The notes beneath the pieces were generated by a model. It was not told where the DNA came from, did not search any database, and saw only the letters and a list, made by a program, of their open reading frames with translations. Source: DASYXT01 sp035934555 (GTDB taxonomy: Bacteria; Verrucomicrobiota; Verrucomicrobiia; Limisphaerales; UBA8199). From it: a stretch of DNA of 64,000 nt. The translations under genes were made by a program, and so were the position numbers. Positions within the stretch are counted from its first letter, which is position 1; every line of letters starts with the position of its first letter. The DNA lies in NCBI GenBank assembly GCA_035934555.1, contig DASYXT010000053.1, forward strand, positions 1 through 64,000, in the 5' to 3' direction. This document shows, piece after piece, positions 43,444 to 53,200 of the stretch.

Positions 43444-43917
43444 ATGAACTGCCTGATTCCAATCTCGTCCCCTCGCCGACGCGCGCGCGCTCAAGCGCTG
43501 GGCATGACCCTGGCTGAGGTCGTCGTGGCATTGGCTATCGCCGGCATGATGATCGCCGGCCTGGTCGGTGGTTATACTTACTCCACGCTGTCGGGCGAAA
43601 AAGCGAGACTTTCCCTGGCCGCCAACACGCGGGCTCTCGAGCGCTTGGAAGACACCCACGCGGCGATCTGGAACGTTTCAGGCTGGCCCGTGGTGGACCA
43701 ACTCGTCGCCACCAACTTCCCACCCAAGCTGGTAATTATTCACCGGTCCGGGGAGAACGCGGCTATTACCTATGGGACGATCTATACTACCATCACCCAG
43801 GTCTCCCTCTCGCCCCAATTGCGCCGCGTTCGCGTGGATTGCGTCTGGGGATTTCAAGGTGGCAAATTCTCCGCCCTGTTCACCAACACGGTCGAAACCT
43901 TGCGCGGGCCCGATTGA
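43444..43917 (+). CDS. Minor pseudopilin (type IV pilin-like)
   Basis: The 157-residue protein has a basic leader (SPRRRARAQALG) and a prepilin cleavage/methylation motif G^MTLAEVVVALAIAGMMI after residue 20. The variable C-terminal part is short (GEKARLSLAANTRALERLED...VRVDCVWGFQGGKF). It fits GspI/PilV-like minor pseudopilins that are processed by a prepilin peptidase and added to the tip of a secretion or pilus fibre. It is followed four bases later by a second pilin gene, then a PilX-like gene. Confidence 0.85.
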   Translation: MNCLIPISSPRRRARAQALGMTLAEVVVALAIAGMMIAGLVGGYTYSTLSGEKARLSLAANTRALERLEDTHAAIWNVSGWPVVDQLVATNFPPKLVIIHRSGENAAITYGTIYTTITQVSLSPQLRRVRVDCVWGFQGGKFSALFTNTVETLRGPD

Positions 43918-43921
43918 GTCC

Positions 43922-44521
43922 ATGAAATCATCCATTCATTGTGGCTCACAGGTTTGGCCCTCGCGTTCGGGAGAGTTGGCCTTCACCTTGACCGAACTCA
44001 TGGTCAGCGCGGCCATTCTCATCCTCGTGGTCGGCGGCATCGTCTCGGCGAACCTTTTCGGTATGCGAATGTTCCAGGTCGAAGAAACCAAGCTCAGTGT
44101 GTCGGACCAGTCGCGTGAAATTGTTGGCGTGCTAATGGACGAAATTCATTCGTGCCAAAGCTTCCAGATCGGCACCTTCACCAACGGAATGTTCACCGGT
44201 CTGCCGTTCGGCACTCCCCAACTCGGATCCGCATTAATCATTTACCCAACCACCAGCGCCACCAACTTCATTATGTATTTCGTCGATCCCGCTCACCAGC
44301 AATTTCGGCGCGCAACCAGCGCGCCAGGTTCGACCAGGATCCTCGCGAGCGCAGTCACCAACGCAATCGACCTGTTTCGGGCGCAGGACTACTTGGGCAA
44401 CCTCCTCACTAATATGCAAGACAACACGGTCCTCCACCTGAAAATCGAGTTTTATCAGGCCGCCCGCTTCGGCGTTCCCCCAGACTACTACAAACTGGAG
44501 ACATCAACGACTCGGCGCTAA
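43922..44521 (+). CDS. Minor pseudopilin (PilW/GspJ-like)
   Basis: The 199-residue protein carries the prepilin-type motif A^FTLTELMVSAAILILVVGG. The residue before the cleavage site (position 20) is Ala, not the usual Gly, which could slow or alter processing. The remainder (QSREIVGVLMDEIHSCQSFQ ...) resembles PilW/GspJ-class minor pilins. The start ATG is at 43922, four bases after the previous pilin stop. The PilX-like gene starts 16 bases downstream, so all three form one operon. Confidence 0.83.
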   Translation: MKSSIHCGSQVWPSRSGELAFTLTELMVSAAILILVVGGIVSANLFGMRMFQVEETKLSVSDQSREIVGVLMDEIHSCQSFQIGTFTNGMFTGLPFGTPQLGSALIIYPTTSATNFIMYFVDPAHQQFRRATSAPGSTRILASAVTNAIDLFRAQDYLGNLLTNMQDNTVLHLKIEFYQAARFGVPPDYYKLETSTTRR

Positions 44522-44537
44522 GCCCGGTTTGAAACCT

Positions 44538-46274
44538 ATGAAATCCTCCAAACACAATCGCATCCAAAAACCCGCCGGCAGCGCGTTGCTCATGACGCTC
44601 GTGATGACCGGCATCGCCCTCCTGTTGCTCACCGGCGCTATGACCTGGTCCGCTACCCACGCCAGGTTGACCGACCGCTCGAACCGGTATGCCACCGCCG
44701 TGGCCGCGGGGGAGTCTGCGATCGAGAAAGTTCTCACCCACATAAACCAGGACTTCCTGGATGGCGGCGAAGCCCTGGTCGTGAACAACCTCGACTCTTA
44801 CCGCTCCACTGTTCCCACCTCGGCTGATGCGCCCTATTGGGCCAACTGGGAATTCAACAACGCGAGCGGCCAGATCGGGGAAACGTTGATCCAACGCGGC
44901 CTTGCCAGCAACTACGTCGTGTTGACCGGGCCCTATGCCGGCCTGCGCGGTTACGTCTCGGCTTATACACTCGTTTCCGACGCCCATGAATTGAACAGAG
45001 TCCAGGATGTTGTCGCCGGGGTGATGGAAGAGGTGGACCTGGCGCGTATCCCGATCTTTCAGTTTGCGATGTACTCCTCCGGCGATATGGAAATCAGTTG
45101 CGGCCAGCCTTTCACGGTGACCGGCCGCGTGCATTCCAATAATATGCTTTATGTCGAACCCGATAACGCCCTGACCTTCCAATCCAGTGTCACCGCCGTA
45201 GGTGACATCCTGTTCCAGCGTGATCCATTGGATTCCCGCACCCCGCCCGTCGGCGCCGTCGTTTACCAGGGCCCCAAGACCTCTCACGCCCCTTCCCTGA
45301 TTCTGCCCATCGGCACCGCCAATACACCCCAGGCAATTCGTGAAATTATCGAACCTCCCCCGTTCGGCGAGAGTCCCACCTCCCCCATGGGTCATTCACG
45401 CTACTTCAACCAGGCGGACCTGCTCGTGATTGTGTCCGACACCGGCGTCACCGCGAGCAGCGGAGAATTTAATAATTTCGCCACGGTGGTCCCGTCGTCT
45501 GAATTCAATAAATTCGTGATTCTCACCAACTCATTTTACGACTCCCGCGAAAGCAAGACCATCCTTCCTGTGGACCTGGACATCGGCGCCCTCAAGGTGT
45601 GGAGCGCCACCAATCACAACGTCCGCACGGCCCTCTTCGGCCGTGACATCAACTCCGTTTACGTTTACGATCACAGAACCGTGGTGGCTGGGAAGCTCGG
45701 GGCCGTGCGCGTTCGGAACGGGTTGGTCCTTCCGCCCCTGGGCCTCACTGTCGCCACCGCCAGTCCGCTCTATGTCCTGGGCCACTACAACCAGACCAAT
45801 TCGGCCAACCTCGGCACCACCAACACCTCCACCACCCTCCCGGCCTCGCTGGTCGGCGACGCCATCACCATCCTTTCGGTCAACTGGCGCGACACGAACA
45901 GCCATTTGCCACTGGCCTCGCGCGCAGCCCTGCCCACCACGGTTAACGCCGCCTTTCTCGCCGGCGCGGTCGAGACCGCCAATGGCAACTACGGCGGCGG
46001 GATGGAAAACTTTCCGCGATTCCTCGAATCATGGGGCCTGGCCAATCCCCTCACCTACAATGGGTCAATGGTCAAAATGTTCCCCAGCCTGTACGCCACG
46101 AATATTTGGGGCCTCGGCAACGTATACAACCCGCCTAAGCGGGACTGGGCCTATGATATAAACTTCAACACTCCGACCAAGCTGCCGCCATTGACGCCGA
46201 GCCTGTTGAAGATCTTCCGGAACGCTTGGATGACCCTGGCGCCCAATTCCACTAACGCCCCGCCCGGCAGCTAG
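44538..46274 (+). CDS. PilX-like pilus assembly protein
   Basis: The 578-residue protein has an N-terminal GSALLMTLVMTGIALLLLTG membrane helix (residues about 14-35) of the PilX type, which lacks the T-L-x-E prepilin motif. A long Ser/Thr/Asn-rich extracellular domain follows. It includes repeated-looking segments such as MYSSGDMEISCGQPFTVTGR and VHSNNMLYVEPDN, reminiscent of bactofilin-like or beta-helical rungs. It is the third gene of the pilin operon and is probably a tip or core component. Start is ATG 44538, with TTG three codons earlier. Confidence 0.7.
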   Translation: MKSSKHNRIQKPAGSALLMTLVMTGIALLLLTGAMTWSATHARLTDRSNRYATAVAAGESAIEKVLTHINQDFLDGGEALVVNNLDSYRSTVPTSADAPYWANWEFNNASGQIGETLIQRGLASNYVVLTGPYAGLRGYVSAYTLVSDAHELNRVQDVVAGVMEEVDLARIPIFQFAMYSSGDMEISCGQPFTVTGRVHSNNMLYVEPDNALTFQSSVTAVGDILFQRDPLDSRTPPVGAVVYQGPKTSHAPSLILPIGTANTPQAIREIIEPPPFGESPTSPMGHSRYFNQADLLVIVSDTGVTASSGEFNNFATVVPSSEFNKFVILTNSFYDSRESKTILPVDLDIGALKVWSATNHNVRTALFGRDINSVYVYDHRTVVAGKLGAVRVRNGLVLPPLGLTVATASPLYVLGHYNQTNSANLGTTNTSTTLPASLVGDAITILSVNWRDTNSHLPLASRAALPTTVNAAFLAGAVETANGNYGGGMENFPRFLESWGLANPLTYNGSMVKMFPSLYATNIWGLGNVYNPPKRDWAYDINFNTPTKLPPLTPSLLKIFRNAWMTLAPNSTNAPPGS

Positions 46275-46317
46275 GCACGGAATGAATTAGCTCTCGGTCC
46301 CCCTTTCTTTGCTCGCG

Positions 46318-47712
46318 ATGCCAAAGCACGTCCCATCCCTGAGGTTGCGGTTGCCCCAGGGGTGGAAGCGCCCGGTCGCGACCTGCGCCCTGGGCCTGTG
46401 CTGCGCCGCTTTTGCATCTGCTGACACCCAGCCTCCCGCTCGCGTACTGGAAACCTACACCAGCGAGTACGAGAAGACGCCTCACCCCAATCTTGTTGAG
46501 CAAGAGAACCTCGCACGGTGGGCGCAAATCGAACAGGACCGATATCGCCTCCGCGTGACTCTCCCGGACTACATAACTCCCCGGGATGAAAATTCATCAG
46601 CGGCCGAGAGCAGTCAGAGCAGCCAAGCCAGCCGGGCAGGACCGCGCGGCGGGCAACCCCAGGATTCTCAGACCGTGGCCTGGGTGGCGGTCCTCATCCT
46701 CGCCGCGCTGGTGACCCTCTCGCGGCTGCGGCCCGAGCTTCGGCAGAAGCATTATCACCCCTGGCACCTTCTGCCCGCCTCGTTGCGTCGCAGGCTGCAG
46801 CAGGCCTGCGCTCCCCAGGACGCCACCGCTGCCGAGGGCCGCCGCCTCGTCAGGGCCATGCAACAGGGCGCCGACCCTGGCTTCCTCGAGCCGGAACCTC
46901 AACAGCTTGATGTCTTGGGCCAGCTCACAAACGCTTTGCACGAAGCTCAGGACCCTCTCAAACGGCAGGAGTTGCTGCTGCGCGCCTATGTGCTCACTCA
47001 CGCGCTTACCCCCATTTCCGAGCCGCGCCGCGGGCGGGCGGCCTGGCAGATTCGCCATTCCCTCGAGGCTTTGTTGAAAAGTCTAATGCATCGATCGGTG
47101 CCACCGACGGCCACCGCCCTGGTCACTGCCGCCAGCGCGGTCGAGGTTCTCCAGGAACTTCGCGCCGCCGGTCCGCAAGGCGAGGCAGTTTTCGAGTGGC
47201 CCATCCGCATCCTTGCCGTTTACGACGACCCGGTAACCTGCCGCGCAATGGAAAGTGTGCTGCAATCCGTCTTCGAAAATCCGTACTTCGCCAAGGATGG
47301 GGAATCGGCTATGGCTATCGCCGGTGAGCGGGCATTCGACGTTATCTTCATCGACGTAGCTCTCCGCGGCCTCGATGGCTACGCCGTTTGCGGCATGTTG
47401 CGACAGATCGCCATGCACCATTACACCCCTGTCGTCCTGGTGACGGACCGGGCCGACGCCTTCGCTCGGGCCGACGCCGACGCCCGCGGCGCAGACGACC
47501 TCCTCTCCAAGCCGTTGTTGGCCGTCGAGGTGACTCTCAAGGCGCTGCTCCTCGCTATGCGCTACCGCCTGGCGGGCGGTGGTGCCACACCCAGCAACGC
47601 CGCCAAAGCCTGCGCCTCCAGATTAGTGGCCCAGGGCCAGGTGCCGGGAAACTCCGGCATCGTCTGCGGAACCGACGACACCGAGATCCTGCGTGTCGTG
47701 ACCAGGAACTGA
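46318..47712 (+). CDS. Membrane-anchored receiver-domain protein
   Basis: The 464-residue protein has a putative signal peptide or first membrane segment (about residues 18-36, VATCALGLCCAAFASA), an extracytoplasmic stretch, a second hydrophobic helix (about 122-140, TVAWVAVLILAALVTLSRL) and a cytoplasmic C-terminal half ending in a CheY-like receiver domain (about 295-415). The receiver shows the paired DD near ILAVYDDPVT, the phospho-acceptor Asp in VIFIDVALRGLDGY, and a K in LLSKPLLAVE. There is no output domain after it. Because it follows the pilin genes by 43 bases, control of pilus or secretion is suggested by context only. Start is ATG 46318. Confidence 0.75.
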   Translation: MPKHVPSLRLRLPQGWKRPVATCALGLCCAAFASADTQPPARVLETYTSEYEKTPHPNLVEQENLARWAQIEQDRYRLRVTLPDYITPRDENSSAAESSQSSQASRAGPRGGQPQDSQTVAWVAVLILAALVTLSRLRPELRQKHYHPWHLLPASLRRRLQQACAPQDATAAEGRRLVRAMQQGADPGFLEPEPQQLDVLGQLTNALHEAQDPLKRQELLLRAYVLTHALTPISEPRRGRAAWQIRHSLEALLKSLMHRSVPPTATALVTAASAVEVLQELRAAGPQGEAVFEWPIRILAVYDDPVTCRAMESVLQSVFENPYFAKDGESAMAIAGERAFDVIFIDVALRGLDGYAVCGMLRQIAMHHYTPVVLVTDRADAFARADADARGADDLLSKPLLAVEVTLKALLLAMRYRLAGGGATPSNAAKACASRLVAQGQVPGNSGIVCGTDDTEILRVVTRN

Positions 47713-47762
47713 CCGCCCGGCGAAGCGGTGCGCCGTTGGCTGAGAATCTTACAGGTTTGTGG

Positions 47763-48167
47763 TTACTTGGTTGTTTGCCGGTTGCCGCCGCGCCGCTTTT
47801 CGCTTTCGCGCATCATTTCGGCCATGTCGAACGCGGGACGTATCTCAAACGGCCCGGCCTTCACCCCGGGATGTTTCGACATCAACTGGATGGCGTGGTT
47901 CAAATCCCGCGCTTCGAGGATGAGGATGCCCCCAATCTGTTCCTTCGTTTCGGCGTAAGGGCCGTCGGTGATGGAGACCTTGCCGTTTTTCCAGCGCAAA
48001 GTCGTGGCCGTTTGCGGCGGCTGCAACCCTTCACCGCCGGCGAAATGTCCCTTAGCTCGCAACTCGTCGTCGTAGGTCCAGCACTCGTCCAACATCGCGT
48101 TGCGTTCGCTTTCGGACATGGATTCAAATTTGTTCGGCTCGATATAGCCAAGGCAGATGTATTTCAT
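47763..48167 (-). CDS. YCII/DGPF-domain protein
   Basis: The 134-residue protein has the YCII-related (DGPF) fold: an N-terminal KYICLGYIEP strand, a conserved ITDGPYAETKEQIGG loop and a C-terminal FEIRPAFDM. Members are small ferredoxin-like proteins of unclear biochemistry, often encoded beside ECF42 sigma factors. This one is the last gene of a sigma-YCII-YCII run on the minus strand, 33 bases after the second YCII gene. It has a longer polar tail than its neighbour. Confidence 0.87.
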   Translation of the reverse strand: MKYICLGYIEPNKFESMSESERNAMLDECWTYDDELRAKGHFAGGEGLQPPQTATTLRWKNGKVSITDGPYAETKEQIGGILILEARDLNHAIQLMSKHPGVKAGPFEIRPAFDMAEMMRESEKRRGGNRQTTK

Positions 48168-48200
48168 TAGAAGATTGGGATGTTGAGGGCCTCGGCTTCT

Positions 48201-48563
48201 CTATTTGAAATCCTCCATCTCGTAGAGCGGGCGAATCTCGATGTCCGATTCTTCGCCCGGCATCGGAATCGGGCAACGCTTGACCCACTCAATCGCCTCC
48301 TCGAGCGATTTGCATTTCCAAAGCCAGAAACCGGCGACGAGTTCCTTCGTTTCGGTAAAAGGCCCGTCGGTCACGGTTCTTTTCGTTCCAGAAAATGTGA
48401 CCCGCGCTCCTTTCGAACTGGGCTTCAAACCGTCTCCTGCCTGCATGATGCCGGCCTTGGTCAGTTCCTCGTTATATTTGCCCATTGCGGCGAGCAGTTC
48501 CGGCGTCGGCAAAACACCAGCTTCCGAATTTTTCGTTGCCTTGACCATTACTATGAATCTCAT
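48201..48563 (-). CDS. YCII/DGPF-domain protein
   Basis: The 120-residue YCII-family protein (MRFIVMVKATKNSEAG ...) has the signature VTDGPFTETKELVAGFWLW and ends SDIEIRPLYEMEDF. It lies between the ECF42-type sigma factor and the other YCII protein. The start ATG at 48563 is chosen by family; the extra upstream in-frame codons overlap the sigma factor stop region and are not conserved-looking. Confidence 0.88.
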   Translation of the reverse strand: MRFIVMVKATKNSEAGVLPTPELLAAMGKYNEELTKAGIMQAGDGLKPSSKGARVTFSGTKRTVTDGPFTETKELVAGFWLWKCKSLEEAIEWVKRCPIPMPGEESDIEIRPLYEMEDFK

Positions 48564-48643
48564 TTTTCGTTCTCCGGTTGATTGTTTAAGTTGACCGTTA
48601 CACAAACTGGTCGTTTGGCGTTTGGGCAATTCGACAGCGCCCT

Positions 48644-49954
48644 TCACTTTTTTTCGTCCAGCTCCCGGAGCCGGTTTTCGAGGAAACGCCGTTCTTGCTC
48701 CTGCTGCGTCAGTGACAAGGCGCGTTGATAAGCAGAACGGGCTTCATCCTCCCTGCCCAAACGGCGGCACAAATCCGCCCGGGCTGAATGTGCCAGATGA
48801 TAATCAGCCAGCTCGCCGCGCGCGAGGATGCCATCAATCAACGCCAGGCCCGCTTTCGGCCCGTCGCGCATTGCCACAGCCACGGCGCGGTTCAGTTCCA
48901 CGACCGGTGATGGCTCGGCCCGCGCGAGCACGCTGTAAAGCGCGACGATTTGCGGCCAGTCCGTCGAGGCGGTATCGGACGCCTCCGAATGCACGGCGGC
49001 AATCGCCGCTTGAAGCGTGTAGGGGCCAAAGCGCCGCGACAACAACGCGCGCTCCACCAACTTGATGCCTTCCGCGATTTGCTCACGATTCCACAACGAA
49101 CGGTCCTGGTTCTCCAAAAGAACGAGCTCGCCCGATGGCGAAGTTCTCGCCGTGCGACGCGATTCCTGCAAAAGCATTAACGCGAGCAAGCCCATCACCT
49201 CCGGCTCGGGCAGCAATTCGAGCAGCAACCATCCGAGCCGGATGGCTTCCGCCGAAAGTTCCGCCCTCGTCAGCGACGCGCCTGATGATGCGGAGTAGCC
49301 CTCGTTGAAAATCAGATACACCACCTGCAAGGCCGTCTCCAGGCGGTCAGGCAGTTCCTCCACGGACGGCACCTGGTAAGGGATGCGCGCGTCGCGGATC
49401 TTCGCCTTCGCGCGCACGATCCGCTGGGCGAGCGTGGGCGCGGTGCTGAGAAAGGCGCGGGCGATTTCTTCCGTTGTCAGCCCGCAGACTTCACGCAAGG
49501 TTAACGCCACGCGCGCTTCCGGCGCGAGCGCGGGATGACAGCAGGTGAAAATCAGGCGCAACTGGTCGTCAGCCAACCCATCATCCATTTCCTGTGCTGA
49601 ATCGTCCTCCGCGTTTTCAAATTGAACCGTGATTTTTTCCTGTGACGCATCAAACCGCGCGCGGCGGCGCAACGCATCAATCGCTTTGAACCGTCCCGTT
49701 GAAATCAGCCAGGCGCGGGGATTGGTCGGAACACCATCCAGCGGCCAGCGTTCGAGTGCTGTGGCGAACGCATCATGCACCGCATCCTCGGCCAAATCAA
49801 AATCGCCCAGCAGCCGGATGAGCGTGGCCAGAATGCGCCCGGACTCCCCGCGATAAAGGCTGTCCAGAGTTTGGCGAACTTGTTCATTTGCGGTATTCAA
49901 TCGTGGTCCAGGCTGAAGAGTGAATGATTGTTTGTTCTGGCCGCAGCTTACCAC
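48644..49954 (-). CDS. ECF42-type RNA polymerase sigma factor
   Basis: This sigma-70 family factor of about 436 residues has region 2 (LIRLLGDFDLAEDAVHDAFA), region 4 (VALTLREVCGLTTEEIARAF) and a long C-terminal helical/TPR-like extension (about 200-430). That extension is characteristic of the ECF42 group, whose genes sit with DGPF (YCII) proteins, as here. In this group the extension, not an anti-sigma factor, is thought to control activity. The start may be GTG 49954 or TTG 49900; the latter fits better with family starts just before EQVRQTL. No anti-sigma gene is visible. Confidence 0.9.
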   Translation of the reverse strand: MVSCGQNKQSFTLQPGPRLNTANEQVRQTLDSLYRGESGRILATLIRLLGDFDLAEDAVHDAFATALERWPLDGVPTNPRAWLISTGRFKAIDALRRRARFDASQEKITVQFENAEDDSAQEMDDGLADDQLRLIFTCCHPALAPEARVALTLREVCGLTTEEIARAFLSTAPTLAQRIVRAKAKIRDARIPYQVPSVEELPDRLETALQVVYLIFNEGYSASSGASLTRAELSAEAIRLGWLLLELLPEPEVMGLLALMLLQESRRTARTSPSGELVLLENQDRSLWNREQIAEGIKLVERALLSRRFGPYTLQAAIAAVHSEASDTASTDWPQIVALYSVLARAEPSPVVELNRAVAVAMRDGPKAGLALIDGILARGELADYHLAHSARADLCRRLGREDEARSAYQRALSLTQQEQERRFLENRLRELDEKK

Positions 49955-50260
49955 ACAACAGGGCCCTCACAATGCTAGCCTGCCGATGCATAGTGCTTTC
50001 TGCCCTCTCCAGGGTCGCGCAAATGCTGGGGTCAAGTCCGGGTCAAGCCCCGACCTTACAAATCAGATGGAAGTAGAGGCTTGACGCTTTTCACGACGCT
50101 TTTGATGCTTTTCACGACGCTTTTCACAAGGAGAGGGGAGAAACGCCGGGCTGTAATACTACGGACAACCCGAAGGAGTTGAATCCCCTTGAACAAGGGG
50201 GCCGCTTGTTGAAGAGTCTGTACCAAACAGTTCACCGACTCCGAATTAAAAGTAAATCTT
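49955..50260. other. Divergent intergenic region with repeats
   Basis: The 306 bases lie between the minus-strand sigma gene and the plus-strand head-repeat gene. They contain a loose RAYT-type word (GGGGTCAAGTCCGGGTCAAG near 50030) and four imperfect GACGCTTTTCAC units (50083-50126). No gene was seen. Promoters of both flanking genes must lie here. Confidence 0.5.
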
Positions 50261-53200
50261 ATGTGGATGTCCAACCTGCGAAAGGGGCTTGCTTTGTTGA
50301 CGCTCCTCACAACCTTCAATCCTGGGGTTCCCGCCAGTTTCGCCCAGGGCACAGCGTTCACTTATCAGGGCCAGTTGAACAACAATGGCACGCCGGCCAA
50401 TGGAAGCTACGACCTTTCCTTCGTGCTCTACGCCACGAGCACCGGCGGCGTCGCCATCGCCGGGCCCGTGACGAATTCGGCCGTCAGCGTGAGCAATGGC
50501 CTGTTCACCACCATAGTGGATTTTGGAAATGTCTATGCCGGCACCAGCAACTGGCTGCAAATCGCCGTCAGCACCAATGCCGCCAACACCTTCATCATTC
50601 TCGCGCCGCGCCAGCAACTGTCCCCCGTGCCGTATTCCATTACGGCAGAAAATGTGAGTGGAACAGTCGCGCCAAGTGCTTTGGGCGGCACCTACACCAA
50701 CGCGGTGAACTTGAACAACGCCGCGAACCAGTTTAGCGGCTCATTTACCGGCAACGGCGCGAACCTAACCAACGTCAATGCGTCTTCATTGAACGGTATG
50801 GGCGCGGCGAGCTTTTGGCAATTAGGCGGTAACAATGTCGCGTCAGGCCAGTTTCTGGGCAGCACGAACAACCAACCAGTCGAGTTGCGTGTGAACGGGC
50901 AGCGGTCCATGCGCTACGAGGCGGGCGGCGCAAATGCGGGCGCGCCAAACGTGATAGGCGGTTCGATGCTGAACTCTGTCCTGGCTGGAACCAGCGGCGC
51001 CACCATTGCGGGCGGTGGAACCACCAATTTCAACGGTTTGGGTACCGCCTACCCCAACACGGTCACCGCCACTTACGGGACGGTGGGCGGCGGCATGGGA
51101 AACAGTGCGAGCGGGTTTTGGGCGACCGTGGCGGGTGGCAACCAGAACACCGCCAGTGGTCTCAACGACTCCTCGGTTGGCGGAGGCCAGCAAAACACGG
51201 CCAGCGGCAACAATGCCACCGTGAGCGGTGGGTTCCAAAACCGTGCTCTGGGCGCGGACGCAACAGTCGGCGGCGGCGGAAATAACACCGCCAGCGGCGC
51301 CGGGGCCTACGTGGGTGGCGGTGGTTACAATGGGACCATTTCACCAGGCAATTCAGCCGGCGGCGCCGCCTCGGCAGTTGGAGGCGGAATGCTCAACAGC
51401 GCCGTCGGCAACTACGCCGGCATTTTGGGTGGAACTAACAACAGCGTCACGGCGGACCTCGGCGCGGTCGGCGGCGGCTCCGGCAATTCCATCCAAAGCG
51501 GGGCTGACCATTCATTTATCGGCGGGGGCAATAACAATTCCATTCAGAGCGGCGCCGGCTATTCCGTCTTGGGCGGCGGCTCCGCCAACTTGATCGAGCC
51601 GAGTTCCACCTTCTCATTTCTGGGCGGAGGCAGCGGCAATCAAATCAACAATGCTTACAACTCGACCATCGGTGGTGGCGCCAATAATGCGATCAATTCC
51701 GGCGCCGTCGTTTCCGTTATTGGCGGCGGCGTGGGCAACAAGATTCTGGACAGCGCCAATTATTCCTTCATCGGCGGTGGGGACGCCAATATCATTGGCA
51801 CGAATTCGTTTGAGAGCTTTATCGGCGGCGGCGGTGGCAATACCATGGCCACCGGGGACAGCTTTGCGTTCATCGGCGGCGGTTCGCAAAATGCCATCCA
51901 AACCAACGCGAACTACTCTTTTATCGGCGGCGGGGCAAATCCCCTTGGCGGTGCCAACAATGTCATTGGCCCCGGTGCCCGGAACGGTGTCATCGGGGGC
52001 GGCAGCATTAACCTGGTTGGCAGCAACTCCGTCAATTCATTCATTGGCGGCGGCCAAAGAAACCAGATCCTGACGAACTCCAGCTATGCCTCTATCAGCG
52101 GCGGAGCTGACAACACCGTGGCCAACAACTCGCAGTATTCCTTTGTCGGTGGTGGAGAGCAAAACCAAATCGGCTCACAAATTGCGACCATCGGAGGAGG
52201 TTTGGCCAATGCCATTCAGACCACCTGCGACGGCTCGGTGATTGGCGGCGGGGCCAACAATCAGATCGTTCAGGGAGCTTACTATTCCGTCATCGGTGGC
52301 GGTGGTAGCCCACTGGGTTACGCCAACTCGATCGGTCTGAGCTCTTATGAATCGTTCATCGGTGGTGGCGTCAACAACGCAATTGCCGGCCTGAACAACA
52401 ATTGTGTCATTGTGGGCGGTGGCGACGAAAACGGCGGCAATTCCATCGGCACGAGCGCACCTTATTCCTTTATTGGCGGAGGCAATAAGAACACGATCCT
52501 GACCGAGGCTGCCAACGCCACCATTACCGGCGGTGACGGCAATGTCATCCAATCCGGCGCCACTTATGTGTTTGTCGGCGCGGGCGGATTCAACACGGTC
52601 GGGAGTGCTTCGCTGGGCGCGGTGATTGCAGGAGGCTACGGAAATTCCATTCTCACCAACTCAAGTTACGCCGTCATTGCCGGCGGTTACGGAAATAGTA
52701 TTTCCTCAAATTCCAGCGGCGCTGTGATTGTGGGCGGCGGCGACGGAGGCACTCTGGCCAATTCCATTGGCGGCTATTCAGGTTATTCGTTCATCGGCGG
52801 GGGCGAAATCATTTCCATTCAGAATTCGGCGGCTTATTCCAGCATTGTTGGTGGCCACAACAACTCCATCCAGCTCCAGGCCGGCTATTCCGTCATCGGC
52901 GGCGGCGACCAATGCAACATTCTCGATCTATCCTCTTATTGCTGTATCGGCGGCGGAGGATTCAACACCATTGGCGGCAATTCCCTGGGGTCCGGCATCG
53001 CGTCCGGCTACGGCAACTGGGTACAGACCAATTGCACGTACTGCTTCATCGGTGGTGGCCTGGACAACGTGATTCAGACCAACGCGCTGTATTCTTTCAT
53101 CGGCGGCGGAAACCATAACGTGATTGCCGGCAGTTCCAGCGGGTCGGTGATTGCGGGCGGCGGCTACGGCGCGGCTAACACCATCGGTTTCAATGCGGGC

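Noticed and set aside
50083..50126. GACGCTTTTCAC units considered as a CRISPR-like array
   Set aside because: Units are contiguous and imperfect with no spacers of constant length, so they form a simple tandem repeat.
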